The notes under the pieces were generated by a model. That model saw only the letters and a program-made list of their open reading frames with translations. It had not been told where the DNA came from and searched no databases. Shown here piece by piece: positions 32,972-41,233 of a DNA stretch of 64,000 nucleotides (within the stretch, counting starts at the first letter, position 1; every line of letters starts with the position of its first letter). The DNA lies in assembly GCA_013820875.1 (NCBI GenBank), contig JACDHS010000001.1, forward strand, positions 1 to 64,000. The letters run 5' to 3'. The position numbers and the translations under genes were made by a program. Source of the DNA: Verrucomicrobiota bacterium. GTDB lineage: Bacteria; Verrucomicrobiota; Verrucomicrobiia; Limisphaerales; JACDHS01.

Positions 32972-35038
32972 TTATTGTCCACCGGCCGTTTCGTTTTTGT
33001 CGATGGGCAAGGCATACTGCGCGTATTCAGCGAAAAGTGGTCTTTGCGTTGCTGCTTCACGGATGAGTTTGTCCAGCGTGGGCCGTAATTCCACCGTAGT
33101 TTGCTGCCGCAAGAGGCTGACCATCTGGATGGCAATAATGTCGTCCGCAGCCATGATGCTTTTCCATTTTTGACTCAATTCATTTCCGGCGCCGCTGAGA
33201 ATCTGTCGGGCTGTTTCCCTGGGGCTTTCGTATTTACCGTTTCCATCGATATCGAGATAAACAGGATTGGTGGCGGCGAGCGTGAACCGGGTATTCTTTC
33301 CCTTTACACCGACGCTTGGGTGATCCACGCCATCACCGATGATGACGCCGACCAGGTGCGCGTCGTGCTTTGGCAGTGCCACGGAAAAGTCCAGCCACAG
33401 ATCGGTCGGGCCGTTTTCATTTGCCGGCACAGCTTTTTCCGCAACCTGCTGGCCGTTGATGAATACAAGGGCGCGCGTTGGTGTGACCCATGATGGTGAA
33501 GCAACACGCAACCGAACATTTGCATGGCCGCTTTTCGGAGAACAGGTTTGTCCCATTTTGTAAGTGTCGTTGACTCGAATATCCGTGAAAATGCCGAGTG
33601 AAATCGAAGTTTCACCTGCGAGGAAGCGGTTGCAGGCATCATCGACATCAATCTTCGCTGGATCATCGGTTTTGCTCGGAACAAAACTGCGCCACCAGCC
33701 GACCGGATCTGCCACAGTGTGCGAATCAGAAGCAGAAACCGCAGTAACTTTCTCGCCGTGGTTGAGGAGCGCGAACCAATCACGCAGCAGATAAATCGGG
33801 TCAAACGCTCCGCCTGGATTTGTGAGTTCAACCGCATCAAATGGAAAGCTCGAACTCTTGACGAATTCACCCGAGGCGCGGTTCAAACCAAACGGAGTAT
33901 AAACGTAGCGTGAAAACACATTGCCGCGCGGATGATTGAGGATCACCACTTTCGCACCTTTGGCGCGAATGCCGTCCACCAGTTGGACCCAATCTTCCAG
34001 TTTATGGCTTGGTACCGAGTCTTTCGGGTCGAGCGGAAAAGCATTGATGTGGCCAATGGCCGAGCTGATTTCGTTGCCGGTCACAGCGGTGAAAAACTTC
34101 TCCTCGGAAAGTTTCTTTTGATGCGGATGATAATCGGTGTTGTGATTGTGATCGGTGGCAATCGCCAGTTCGACTCCTTCGCTGGCCAGGGTCACTACTC
34201 GTTCAGCGACGCTCGCATCTCCGTGTCCACTGTGGGTCAGCGTGTGAATGTGCGTATCGGCGGCGATAAAACCGGTGGTATCCACTTCACGGCGAATCTT
34301 GAGCGCGACTTTGGTTGGTGCTTTCTTTGAGATTGAAACTTTCAATTCTCCGCGGCTCCACTCCATGCCGCGCGTCGCGCAGAACAGATAGTCGCCTTCC
34401 GGCAAATCAAAGCCAGCTTCCGTTCCCAGGGTGCAAATGGTTCCGAGACGAACGGCGGTATAATCCGAAGCGCCGTCAAATATTTCTACGAGATCGCCCT
34501 TCAAGTTAGTGATCGTGACGCGAGCGGGAACCGGTTTGCCGGTGTCCGCATCGGTAATGGTCAGCTTGACGGGTTGCAATTGGCGCAGGTCACGAAGGGT
34601 GCGCTCATAGAGATGGATCGGGCCGACCACCATGTTGTCCCTCGGTTTGGTGGGGTTGATTGCTAAAATGTTTTCACCCTTGACCAGCGCACCGGGAGGA
34701 ACCGCATAGAAAAAGAGGTCCGGATCCTGGTTGTGTTTCAGTGCGGCGATCTCCTTTCCATTGAGCAGCAGCAGACAACGTTCACTCACATCGCGCTGCC
34801 GGATTGCGAGCACCCATTCGGTGTCGTTTGGTTTGGAATCGAAACGAACTTTTAATTTTTCGGCTTTGGGCTTGGCTGGCACTTCTGGCCATGGTTGCTC
34901 GAGTTTTTCCCGTCCGAGATGATGGTAATCGGACTCAACGACACTTCCCCCTGGGGGGAACTTGTCCGAGGCGGCGAACAGGTTGCCGAAGACCGCAATG
35001 AAAACGAAAAGAGAGATAAAGTGTTTTGGTCTTTTCAT
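32972..35038 (-). CDS. Secreted CehA/McbA-family PHP-domain metallohydrolase, second copy
   Basis: A 688-residue protein with signal peptide ('HFISLFVFIAVFGNLFAA'). It is strongly similar to the 24862 gene over the full length. The PHP motifs are 'ADTHIHTLTHSGHGDASV', 'IATDHNHNTDYHP', 'VTGNEISSAIGHINA' and 'SASDSHTVADPVGW'. The divergence between copies is spread evenly, suggesting an older duplication. Unlike the first copy it has no TCRCTCA palindrome upstream. A different 15-bp palindrome lies about 50 nt ahead. First gene of the operon with the symporter and FAD oxidoreductase. Confidence 0.9.
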   Translation of the reverse strand: MKRPKHFISLFVFIAVFGNLFAASDKFPPGGSVVESDYHHLGREKLEQPWPEVPAKPKAEKLKVRFDSKPNDTEWVLAIRQRDVSERCLLLLNGKEIAALKHNQDPDLFFYAVPPGALVKGENILAINPTKPRDNMVVGPIHLYERTLRDLRQLQPVKLTITDADTGKPVPARVTITNLKGDLVEIFDGASDYTAVRLGTICTLGTEAGFDLPEGDYLFCATRGMEWSRGELKVSISKKAPTKVALKIRREVDTTGFIAADTHIHTLTHSGHGDASVAERVVTLASEGVELAIATDHNHNTDYHPHQKKLSEEKFFTAVTGNEISSAIGHINAFPLDPKDSVPSHKLEDWVQLVDGIRAKGAKVVILNHPRGNVFSRYVYTPFGLNRASGEFVKSSSFPFDAVELTNPGGAFDPIYLLRDWFALLNHGEKVTAVSASDSHTVADPVGWWRSFVPSKTDDPAKIDVDDACNRFLAGETSISLGIFTDIRVNDTYKMGQTCSPKSGHANVRLRVASPSWVTPTRALVFINGQQVAEKAVPANENGPTDLWLDFSVALPKHDAHLVGVIIGDGVDHPSVGVKGKNTRFTLAATNPVYLDIDGNGKYESPRETARQILSGAGNELSQKWKSIMAADDIIAIQMVSLLRQQTTVELRPTLDKLIREAATQRPLFAEYAQYALPIDKNETAGGQ

Positions 35039-35089
35039 GTGGCGAAAGAAATAAATGCCGAATGGCAGAAACTAATCGATCAAATTCGC

Positions 35090-35104
35090 TCAACGTCACG
35101 TTGA
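35090..35104 (-). promoter_or_regulatory. 15-bp palindrome TCAACGT-C-ACGTTGA, possible operator
   Basis: Perfect inverted repeat with a single central base, in the gap upstream of the second CehA operon. Its size and odd centre fit operators of LacI/GntR-type repressors. It does not match the regulon palindrome. Confidence 0.45.
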
Positions 35105-35211
35105 CGCGGGCGATGCGCTTCGAAGGAAAACGCACGCCCGACCGCCGGAACCCAGCGAGCAAAGTGAATGGCAGTTGAGCAAGTATTCCGGGTTTCCGTG
35201 CGGGCTGCAGT

Positions 35212-36117
35212 TTATTCCTTCATCCAGGGCGGGAAGAATGCTGGCGAAAGATTTTTGTTCACGTCAAAGTTTTTGCTCCATTGAAGTTTCCAGAGAGCGC
35301 GGGGCTTCACATGGCGGGCGGATCCGTCATAAAATGCCATCTGAATTCCTTTCCCGTGCCGCCACATGGACATGTTTTCCATATCGTAAACGTCATCGCG
35401 ATGACGCCCTGGTTTGAAATCAGCGGCAGGTGCCTGGGTGGTGGTAGCCACGCCATAATGAGGGGCACTGCCGCGCCACATGGAATCACCCATGCTGGGC
35501 GTTTCCGACGGGCGATTTATTGCTGAAAGCTTGCGGAAATACTCGTCAACAGGACGCCCTTGTTCCACTGCGGTTATCCCGCTGTAAATCCAGATGTTTG
35601 CGCCATAACTGGAAATCAACGGTCTGTTATCGGCATCGGTGGGGTCAAGATGGTTGATGTTGAACCGTTGAGCTGTGGTGGGGCCGCCCCAGTTTTTGGC
35701 GGTGGAATCTCCCCAGGTGACTCGCGCTTCGGGTTGACCGGCGGGTGCGGAGTTCTGCATGGTGCCTGTTACCGGACACAATAATAAATGAGGTTTGCCT
35801 CTGAAATAGTTTCCCAGTGCCCCAACCCATTCACCCCGTGGCGGAAGAGTGGCGGTTCCTTTGCCAGTAGGAAACGTGTCATTGTGATCATCCACGTACA
35901 TCATCCACATGATGGGCCATTGTTTCAGGTTGGACATGCACGAGGCCCCGTAAGCTCTCTGCTTGGCTTTGGACAATGCGGGCAACAACATGCCGGCGAG
36001 GATCGCGATGATGGCGATAACCACCAGCAATTCGATCAAGGTAAACCCGTGCATCCAGGCTCGGCGGCTGGAATGTGGTGAGAATTTCAGATTGGGGATA
36101 TAAACTTTCATTGGCAT
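35212..36117 (-). CDS. Prepilin-like protein with N-methylation motif (DUF1559-like)
   Basis: About 301 residues from the ATG at 36117; 36111 is also possible. The promoter position rules out the first Met of the open frame at 36177. The type IV prepilin motif 'GFTLIELLVVIAIIAILAGM' at residues ~25-44 has the G|F cleavage site and E5. The mature part includes 'LPALSKAKQRA' and an H-rich tail typical of the large DUF1559/H-x9-DG families of Verrucomicrobia and Planctomycetes ('GRHRDDVYDMENMSMWRHG' core RHRDD; 'FYDGSARHV' near the C-terminus). These are surface or secretion-linked pseudopilins of unknown task. Regulon site 6 precedes it. Confidence 0.88.
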   Translation of the reverse strand: MPMKVYIPNLKFSPHSSRRAWMHGFTLIELLVVIAIIAILAGMLLPALSKAKQRAYGASCMSNLKQWPIMWMMYVDDHNDTFPTGKGTATLPPRGEWVGALGNYFRGKPHLLLCPVTGTMQNSAPAGQPEARVTWGDSTAKNWGGPTTAQRFNINHLDPTDADNRPLISSYGANIWIYSGITAVEQGRPVDEYFRKLSAINRPSETPSMGDSMWRGSAPHYGVATTTQAPAADFKPGRHRDDVYDMENMSMWRHGKGIQMAFYDGSARHVKPRALWKLQWSKNFDVNKNLSPAFFPPWMKE

Positions 36118-36167
36118 CAAAATTTGATCGTTTTGCAGTGCAAAAAAGGACTGCATGTGTAATACCC

Positions 36168-36211
36168 AGTATATCAATGGAAAGGGTCATGTATATCGCT
36201 CAATTGAGCGA
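36168..36211 (-). promoter_or_regulatory. Regulon palindrome site 6 (TCGCTCA-AT-TGAGCGA) with -10
   Basis: Palindrome 36196-36211, followed on the minus strand by T. TATACT at 36173-36168 is a strong -10, 22 nt downstream. Transcription would start near 36162, ~45 nt before the prepilin start codon. Confidence 0.78.
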
Positions 36212-36393
36212 TGGAACGGCTTCAACCAACCCTGATACCGGCAGTGGGAATTAAGAAAAAGAAGGGAAACCACACCGAATGGAGTGCTTCGCACCGCGAT
36301 TCTCGCGATGTCAAATACGACCGGCACTTCGTTTCTTAACAAATTAGTGTTCATTCGTGGTTGATCCGCCCCCGAAATGGCCGCTGCGCCTCT

Positions 36394-36661
36394 CTGCCAA
36401 CTCCGGAACCGACGATGCACGGTAACAATACCTCTGCAGCCCCGGAAATGACGATGTACACGGTAACAGGCCTCTCTGCAGCCTCGGAAATGGCGGATGT
36501 ATACGGTAACAATACCCTCTGCAACTCGGGAAATGAGAGGGAATTTTGCCGAATTGGGATTCAAAGAGAGCCTTTGCCCCTCCGGGGCAGGTTGGAGCAC
36601 GCTCTGGGCGTATGCCGATTCGGCAAAATTCCCACTCAATTTCCGAGGCTGCAGAGGGTAT
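36394..36661. repeat. 40-43-bp degenerate tandem repeat with a 44-bp inverted copy
   Basis: Units start at 36394, 36434, 36476 and 36519, each of the form CTGCAGCCTCGGAAATG followed by GTACACGGTAACA. The last unit continues into an arm (36512-36554) whose near-complement is at 36618-36661, about 39 of 44 positions matching, around a ~63-nt loop. A shorter inverted copy of the unit (TTTCCGAGGCTGCGGAAGGT) lies near 36681. No transposase or clear ORF is present. This block occupies part of the ~865-nt gap between the divergent sites 6 and 7. Confidence 0.85.
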
Positions 36662-36770
36662 CACCAGAGCTTTCGCGTCATTTCCGAGGCTGCGGAAGGT
36701 ATACTATATAGAATAGGATTCAGAACTGAGGGAGACGCACTCAATCGCACCGCTTCTCATAGCGATTTTA

Positions 36771-36948
36771 GCGCAGATTAGCGATTCAACCTAAATCCGG
36801 CAGTTACTTAACCGCTAATCTGCGCTAACCAATGCTAATCCAAGGATTTGCGGGGGGAAAATAATTTGCAACCAAACCACTTGCCAGATGAAGTCCTCGT
36901 CTCGCGTGACCGCTTTCCATTAGCGATTATCAGCGCAGATTAGCGGTT
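36771..36948. repeat. Direct and inverted copies of GCGCAGATTAGCGRTT
   Basis: The 16-mer is found at 36771-36786, inverted at 36810-36825, and direct again at 36933-36948. A similar string occurs near 63192. The surrounding sequence is AT-richer and has no gene. The pattern recalls the 'gcgcagattagcgg' intergenic repeats that I associate with this bacterial group. The remaining gap, 36950-37076, shows nothing further. Confidence 0.75.
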
Positions 36949-37076
36949 AAACTGCGGTTTTTAGCGCGATCGTGGCGTTTTGGTTGCGGTGTAAACTGCC
37001 GTTTTTAGACATCTGACCATAGCAGAAATGGAGTTGTGAGCTGCAAAATTAGCCGATTTAGCTCGAAATCACCCTG

Positions 37077-37123
37077 TCACTCAAATGAGCGATAGACCTG
37101 GGCAGGGTGAATTCGTATATACT
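37077..37123 (+). promoter_or_regulatory. Regulon palindrome site 7 (TCACTCA-AA-TGAGCGA) with -10
   Basis: Palindrome 37077-37092, followed by T. TATACT at 37118-37123, 25 nt downstream, is the same -10 hexamer as at site 6. It drives the first giant gene with a leader of ~95 nt. Confidence 0.78.
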
Positions 37124-37224
37124 ACCGATTAATGTTCCAAAGCTCCCTATCCAAAAACTTTGGGCAACGCCGGGAATTCAATCGATCTGGCGCGCTTGTT
37201 CACCTTGTTTTCCCTTCACTTGCC

Positions 37225-40200
37225 ATGAAAAATATAACTAGAACTCTATTCCTTTTTGCACTGTCTCTAACCATCGCTGAACGAGCCGCCGCCCAGCCGG
37301 TGATTACAGCAGAACCCCAAAGCCGAACCAACAACATCGGGGATAATGCCTTATTCAGTGTGACGGCAACGGGAACCGGCGATCTTACGTATCAATGGAA
37401 GTTTGGCGGGGGCGATATCACTGGCGCCACCAGCAGTGCGCTGAATGTCGCCGTTGCCGACACAGCGGTGGTTGGCACCTACAGTGTCGTTGTCACCGAC
37501 GACGATGGCACCACCCCCAGTTCGGGGGCTACCCTTGCGGTTCCGTATGCTGCAAAGAGCATTGCCGTGCAATGGCGCTTCAACAGTGCGCCATACACAG
37601 GCACAGGGCTATCCTCTCCTGATATCGGCACCGGCACTGTGGGGCCGGTTGGCGCAGTCCTTTCGGATTCTTCAGCGCCTCGGGCTGGTTCTCCCTCGGA
37701 TCCTGCCTCCGTTTTGGGAACGGATAACTACAGCCGCACTCTGACCAGGCCGCTGGCGACCACGGAGAACAAGACGGCAGGAATTCAGTTCAGCGCCAGC
37801 ACGGTCGGCTTTGAAAACTTAGTGCTCACCTTTGAACAGCTAAATACTACACGAAACAGCGCTTACTGGCGCACTCTTTACACGGTTAATGGAACAGACT
37901 GGATCGAGCGCGGCGTGGTGGACATGCGCGCGGCGTTTCTTGCGGCAGGTGGAACATCCTACGTCTATTTTTACGATGACTTAACCGGGGTGGAAGGTGT
38001 CGCGGGCAACCCGGACTTTGCCTATCGCGTCCTCGCTGAACACGAAAGCACCGCAACCGGTTCCGGGGCGGATGCGTATGTTCCTACCGATCCGAATGAC
38101 ACTTACAACGCAACAGGACAACCTTCAACGCGCTGGGATATGGTCACGATCCTGGGCGTGGAGACTCTGGAGCATCCATCGATCACGCAGCAACCGCAGA
38201 GCCAGGCAAGTTATGTCGGCGGAACCGCCTCGTTCACTGTGAACGCAACGGGTGGCAACCTGGAATATCAATGGCGGCACAATACTCAAAATATTGCGGG
38301 GGCGACTGATTCTTCCTACACCCGTTCCGACCTTGTAGTCTCCGACGCTGGCGACTATTCGGTCATCGTCAGCAACTCTTTTGGATTCCTCACGAGCGAC
38401 GATGCAGTTTTGACGGTCGAGGCGGACATTCCTCCTGCCGGCGACCGCTTTTGGTCTGGAAATGGCACCTTGGCTGGTGGAGTGGGCACGTGGGATACCT
38501 CGGGTGCAAATTGGGGGACATCCAGTGAAGGTCCATTCTCCCTCCCGTGGATGAACGCAAACCTGGACCGCGCAATTTTTGTTGGAAACGGCAGTCCTGC
38601 CGGAATCATCACGGTTGGAGAGCCGATCACGGTGAATACCATCACCGTCACCAATTCAAGCAGCTCAACCTACACTTTTTCGGGCGCGAATAGGATTTCA
38701 TTCGCTGGAGACGAGCCTGGGATTTACCTTCGAGGCGCCAATAACACTTCTACAACAAACCTCATCAACGTGAACACACCGCTTGGTGGCCCCGTGCTGA
38801 TCAAGACTGGCGCCGGTCGCGTCAACCTGAACAACAGCGGCAACCGGGTTGAAAAGTGGGTGCTCAGGGGCGGCGTCATTACCGGGACCAGCGCCAACGC
38901 GATGTTTGGGACGGGGTATCCTGAAGAGCCTGTTGAAGACTTTATCACCCTTGATGGGGGTGGCCTTGCATCGAATGGAACCATGACGCTTGGCGTAAAT
39001 CGTGGAATCTATCTGGCGGACACCATCGGCAACAAGATCGGGGTGGGCAGCGGCACCGCAGTGTTTACGATCGATTCGAAGATTAGCGGGCCGGGCGGCA
39101 TCTCTTTTACACCAAACAACACTTTCCCGGGTCAGATTCATGGTGCGAACGGAACCCACGTCTTCAGCAACCCGAACAACGATTACCAGGGGCCAACGTC
39201 TGTTGCACAAACCCAGTTAACACTGGGAGCCAACGAAGTCCTTCCTGACACGACGACGCTTAGATTCTCCGGCAATGGCCGCATGGAATTGAATGGCTTC
39301 ACGGAGACTGTGACCAAAGTGGTTATTGAGGGCAACAATGCCCGCGTTCTGGATGTGGCTGGCGGCGGCCAATTGATTGCGGACGAGTTCGAGTTGCGCT
39401 CTGGTGGAACCACCCTTGGTGTGCTGGCCGGCAGTGGGAGTTTAATCAAGGCCGGATCAGGCAGCATCGGGTTGGGTGGTTTGAACACCTACACCGGTGA
39501 TACCACCCTGCAACAGGGGACTCTTACCCTCACCGGCGCGGGCCGGTTCGGCAATGGCGACGGAACTGTTTATCTGGACGGCGGCGAGCTTGCCATCGCG
39601 GAGAGCCGCACGGAGGAGACGGCCCTGTTGAATCCAATTGTTACCAGGGGTATTTTCGTCATTCGCCCCGGTAACGCCGCCACTGGAAACGTATTCCTGC
39701 TTCACAGCGGCACATGGAGCCATCAGGGCGGTGATGTTTATCTTTGGAAGGATACCGACATAGTTTCCGCCTCCCTTGACCTCGCCCTTGCGGGTTCATT
39801 TGATTACACGGGCTCGATTGATATCGGTTCGGATTCCAGCTTCCAGCTTACTTCCTATAATCCTGCTGGCACCGATCAGGTCTTCAGCGGTGGACTCAGC
39901 GGTTTGGGAACATTTCGTCGTTCCGCCGGTTCGGGCGGAGGTGGACGAACCATTCTGAACACCGATAACAGTTACTCCGGCGGCACCATCGTCGAAGCGG
40001 GAACACTCATGGTGAACAATGAATCGGGAAGCGGCACCGGTTCCGGCGCTGTCATAGTTGCGGGTCCAAGCGGCCTGTTGGGTGGCACTGGCTATATTAG
40101 CGGCGATGTCACCGTGAACGAGGGCGGCAGCATCACTGCCGGCGATGGCGTCGGCACCTTGACGTTGCAAAACGGTTTGAACCTGAGCAGCAGCGGAACC

Positions 40201-41010
40201 TACGTCTGGGAACTTGGGGCACTGAAGGACAACAGCGACGGAACGGCTGGAACTGACTTTGATCAACTGGTTATCTCCGGCGCAGAACTCCAATTGGGTG
40301 GCAGTTCAAAACTGTTGCTCGAATTCACCGGCGGCACCACCCCGAGTGCATCCAATCCATTCTGGCAGGCGACTCGCACCTGGACGATTATCAATCTGAG
40401 CGGTGGCCAGAACTCCGCGAACGCCGGATTTGCCTTCATCGCCAACGGCAGTCAACCGGCAGGCAACTTCTCGACGCAAGTTGACGGGAGCGGAAATATC
40501 ACCCTGACCTTTGTTCCTGGAGCGCCTGCAGGCCCGGTGATCACCACGCATCCGCAAAGCCGGACCGCCATTGAAGGCACCAGCACAACGTTCACCGTGG
40601 AAGCCACGGGATCGAACCTGAGTTATCAATGGTTCCGCAATAACATCGGCAACGCGATCGCAGGAGCGACCACGACGAGCTACACCATCAGCAATGTGCA
40701 ATTAGGGCAGGCTGACACTTACTTCGTCGCGGTGTATAACAGCCTGAGTTCTGAAACCAGTTCCCCCGCGACATTGAGCGTTGTGCTGCCTCCGGACATT
40801 GAATCGCTAAGCGGCGCTGGAACGGGCGAGGTCGTCATGACCTGGGACACGGTCTCCGGCGCAGAATATTCGGTGCAATACAACACCGATCTTTCGACTT
40901 CGAACTGGATCACTCTGAGCAACTTTGTTGGAGCAGGTGGAAGTGTATCGGTCACCAACGCCCCGGCTCCCGGAGATCCGCAACGGTTCTACCGATTGTT
41001 GATCGAGTAA
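37225..41010 (+). CDS. Giant secreted Ig-like/autotransporter-strand protein
   Basis: 1261 residues from the ATG at 37225, which begins a signal peptide ('ITRTLFLFALSLTIAERAAA'). In order: an Ig-like domain (~25-110, 'TYQWKFGG'), a lectin-like beta-sandwich (~115-310, 'WRTLYTVNGTDWIERG'), a second Ig (~315-400), a long beta-helical stretch with autotransporter-associated strand repeats (~405-1090, for example 'GLNTYTGDTTLQQGTLTLTG' and 'NSYSGGTIVEAGTLMV'), a third Ig (~1100-1185), and a C-terminal module ending 'PQRFYRLLIE'. There is no autotransporter beta-barrel. It is probably a cell-surface or exported adhesin or glycan-binding scaffold. The next giant gene follows without its own palindrome, so the two may be co-transcribed. 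Confidence 0.85.
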   Translation: MKNITRTLFLFALSLTIAERAAAQPVITAEPQSRTNNIGDNALFSVTATGTGDLTYQWKFGGGDITGATSSALNVAVADTAVVGTYSVVVTDDDGTTPSSGATLAVPYAAKSIAVQWRFNSAPYTGTGLSSPDIGTGTVGPVGAVLSDSSAPRAGSPSDPASVLGTDNYSRTLTRPLATTENKTAGIQFSASTVGFENLVLTFEQLNTTRNSAYWRTLYTVNGTDWIERGVVDMRAAFLAAGGTSYVYFYDDLTGVEGVAGNPDFAYRVLAEHESTATGSGADAYVPTDPNDTYNATGQPSTRWDMVTILGVETLEHPSITQQPQSQASYVGGTASFTVNATGGNLEYQWRHNTQNIAGATDSSYTRSDLVVSDAGDYSVIVSNSFGFLTSDDAVLTVEADIPPAGDRFWSGNGTLAGGVGTWDTSGANWGTSSEGPFSLPWMNANLDRAIFVGNGSPAGIITVGEPITVNTITVTNSSSSTYTFSGANRISFAGDEPGIYLRGANNTSTTNLINVNTPLGGPVLIKTGAGRVNLNNSGNRVEKWVLRGGVITGTSANAMFGTGYPEEPVEDFITLDGGGLASNGTMTLGVNRGIYLADTIGNKIGVGSGTAVFTIDSKISGPGGISFTPNNTFPGQIHGANGTHVFSNPNNDYQGPTSVAQTQLTLGANEVLPDTTTLRFSGNGRMELNGFTETVTKVVIEGNNARVLDVAGGGQLIADEFELRSGGTTLGVLAGSGSLIKAGSGSIGLGGLNTYTGDTTLQQGTLTLTGAGRFGNGDGTVYLDGGELAIAESRTEETALLNPIVTRGIFVIRPGNAATGNVFLLHSGTWSHQGGDVYLWKDTDIVSASLDLALAGSFDYTGSIDIGSDSSFQLTSYNPAGTDQVFSGGLSGLGTFRRSAGSGGGGRTILNTDNSYSGGTIVEAGTLMVNNESGSGTGSGAVIVAGPSGLLGGTGYISGDVTVNEGGSITAGDGVGTLTLQNGLNLSSSGTYVWELGALKDNSDGTAGTDFDQLVISGAELQLGGSSKLLLEFTGGTTPSASNPFWQATRTWTIINLSGGQNSANAGFAFIANGSQPAGNFSTQVDGSGNITLTFVPGAPAGPVITTHPQSRTAIEGTSTTFTVEATGSNLSYQWFRNNIGNAIAGATTTSYTISNVQLGQADTYFVAVYNSLSSETSSPATLSVVLPPDIESLSGAGTGEVVMTWDTVSGAEYSVQYNTDLSTSNWITLSNFVGAGGSVSVTNAPAPGDPQRFYRLLIE

Positions 41011-41047
41011 CGAGATGCCTGTCGGCATCGCAACCAAACATTAATCT

Positions 41048-41069
41048 CCCGCAGTCAAACGGCTGCGGG
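41048..41069. promoter_or_regulatory. GC hairpin between two giant genes
   Basis: CCCGCAG, loop TCAAACGG, CTGCGGG, with extra ATC/GAT pairing outside a mismatch. No T-run follows. It could attenuate read-through from the first giant gene into the second or act as an mRNA end. Confidence 0.4.
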
Positions 41070-41233
41070 CGATTAAGAATTTAGCGGACCGAAAGACTGC
41101 GGGAGCGCCTTGGGAACATTGCTTTCGCCAAGCGCTCGCAATTCGCAGATGCCTGCCGCGCTGTGACAGTGTTTTACAGCGCCACTAGATGGGCATCCGA
41201 GGCCTAGTCGTGGAAAGGCTTTTATTATTTGAA

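Noticed and set aside
35090..35104. An eleventh copy of the regulon palindrome
   Set aside because: The sequence TCAACGTCACGTTGA is a different palindrome with an odd centre; only a chance TCGCTCAA half-site overlaps it.
36344..36711. ORFs of ~100-116 codons on both strands in the repeat block
   Set aside because: They consist of the 40-43-bp repeat units read through in different frames and have no conserved protein features.
41048..41069. Intrinsic terminator between the first two giant genes
   Set aside because: The hairpin is good but no T-run follows, so I call it only a hairpin of unknown effect.
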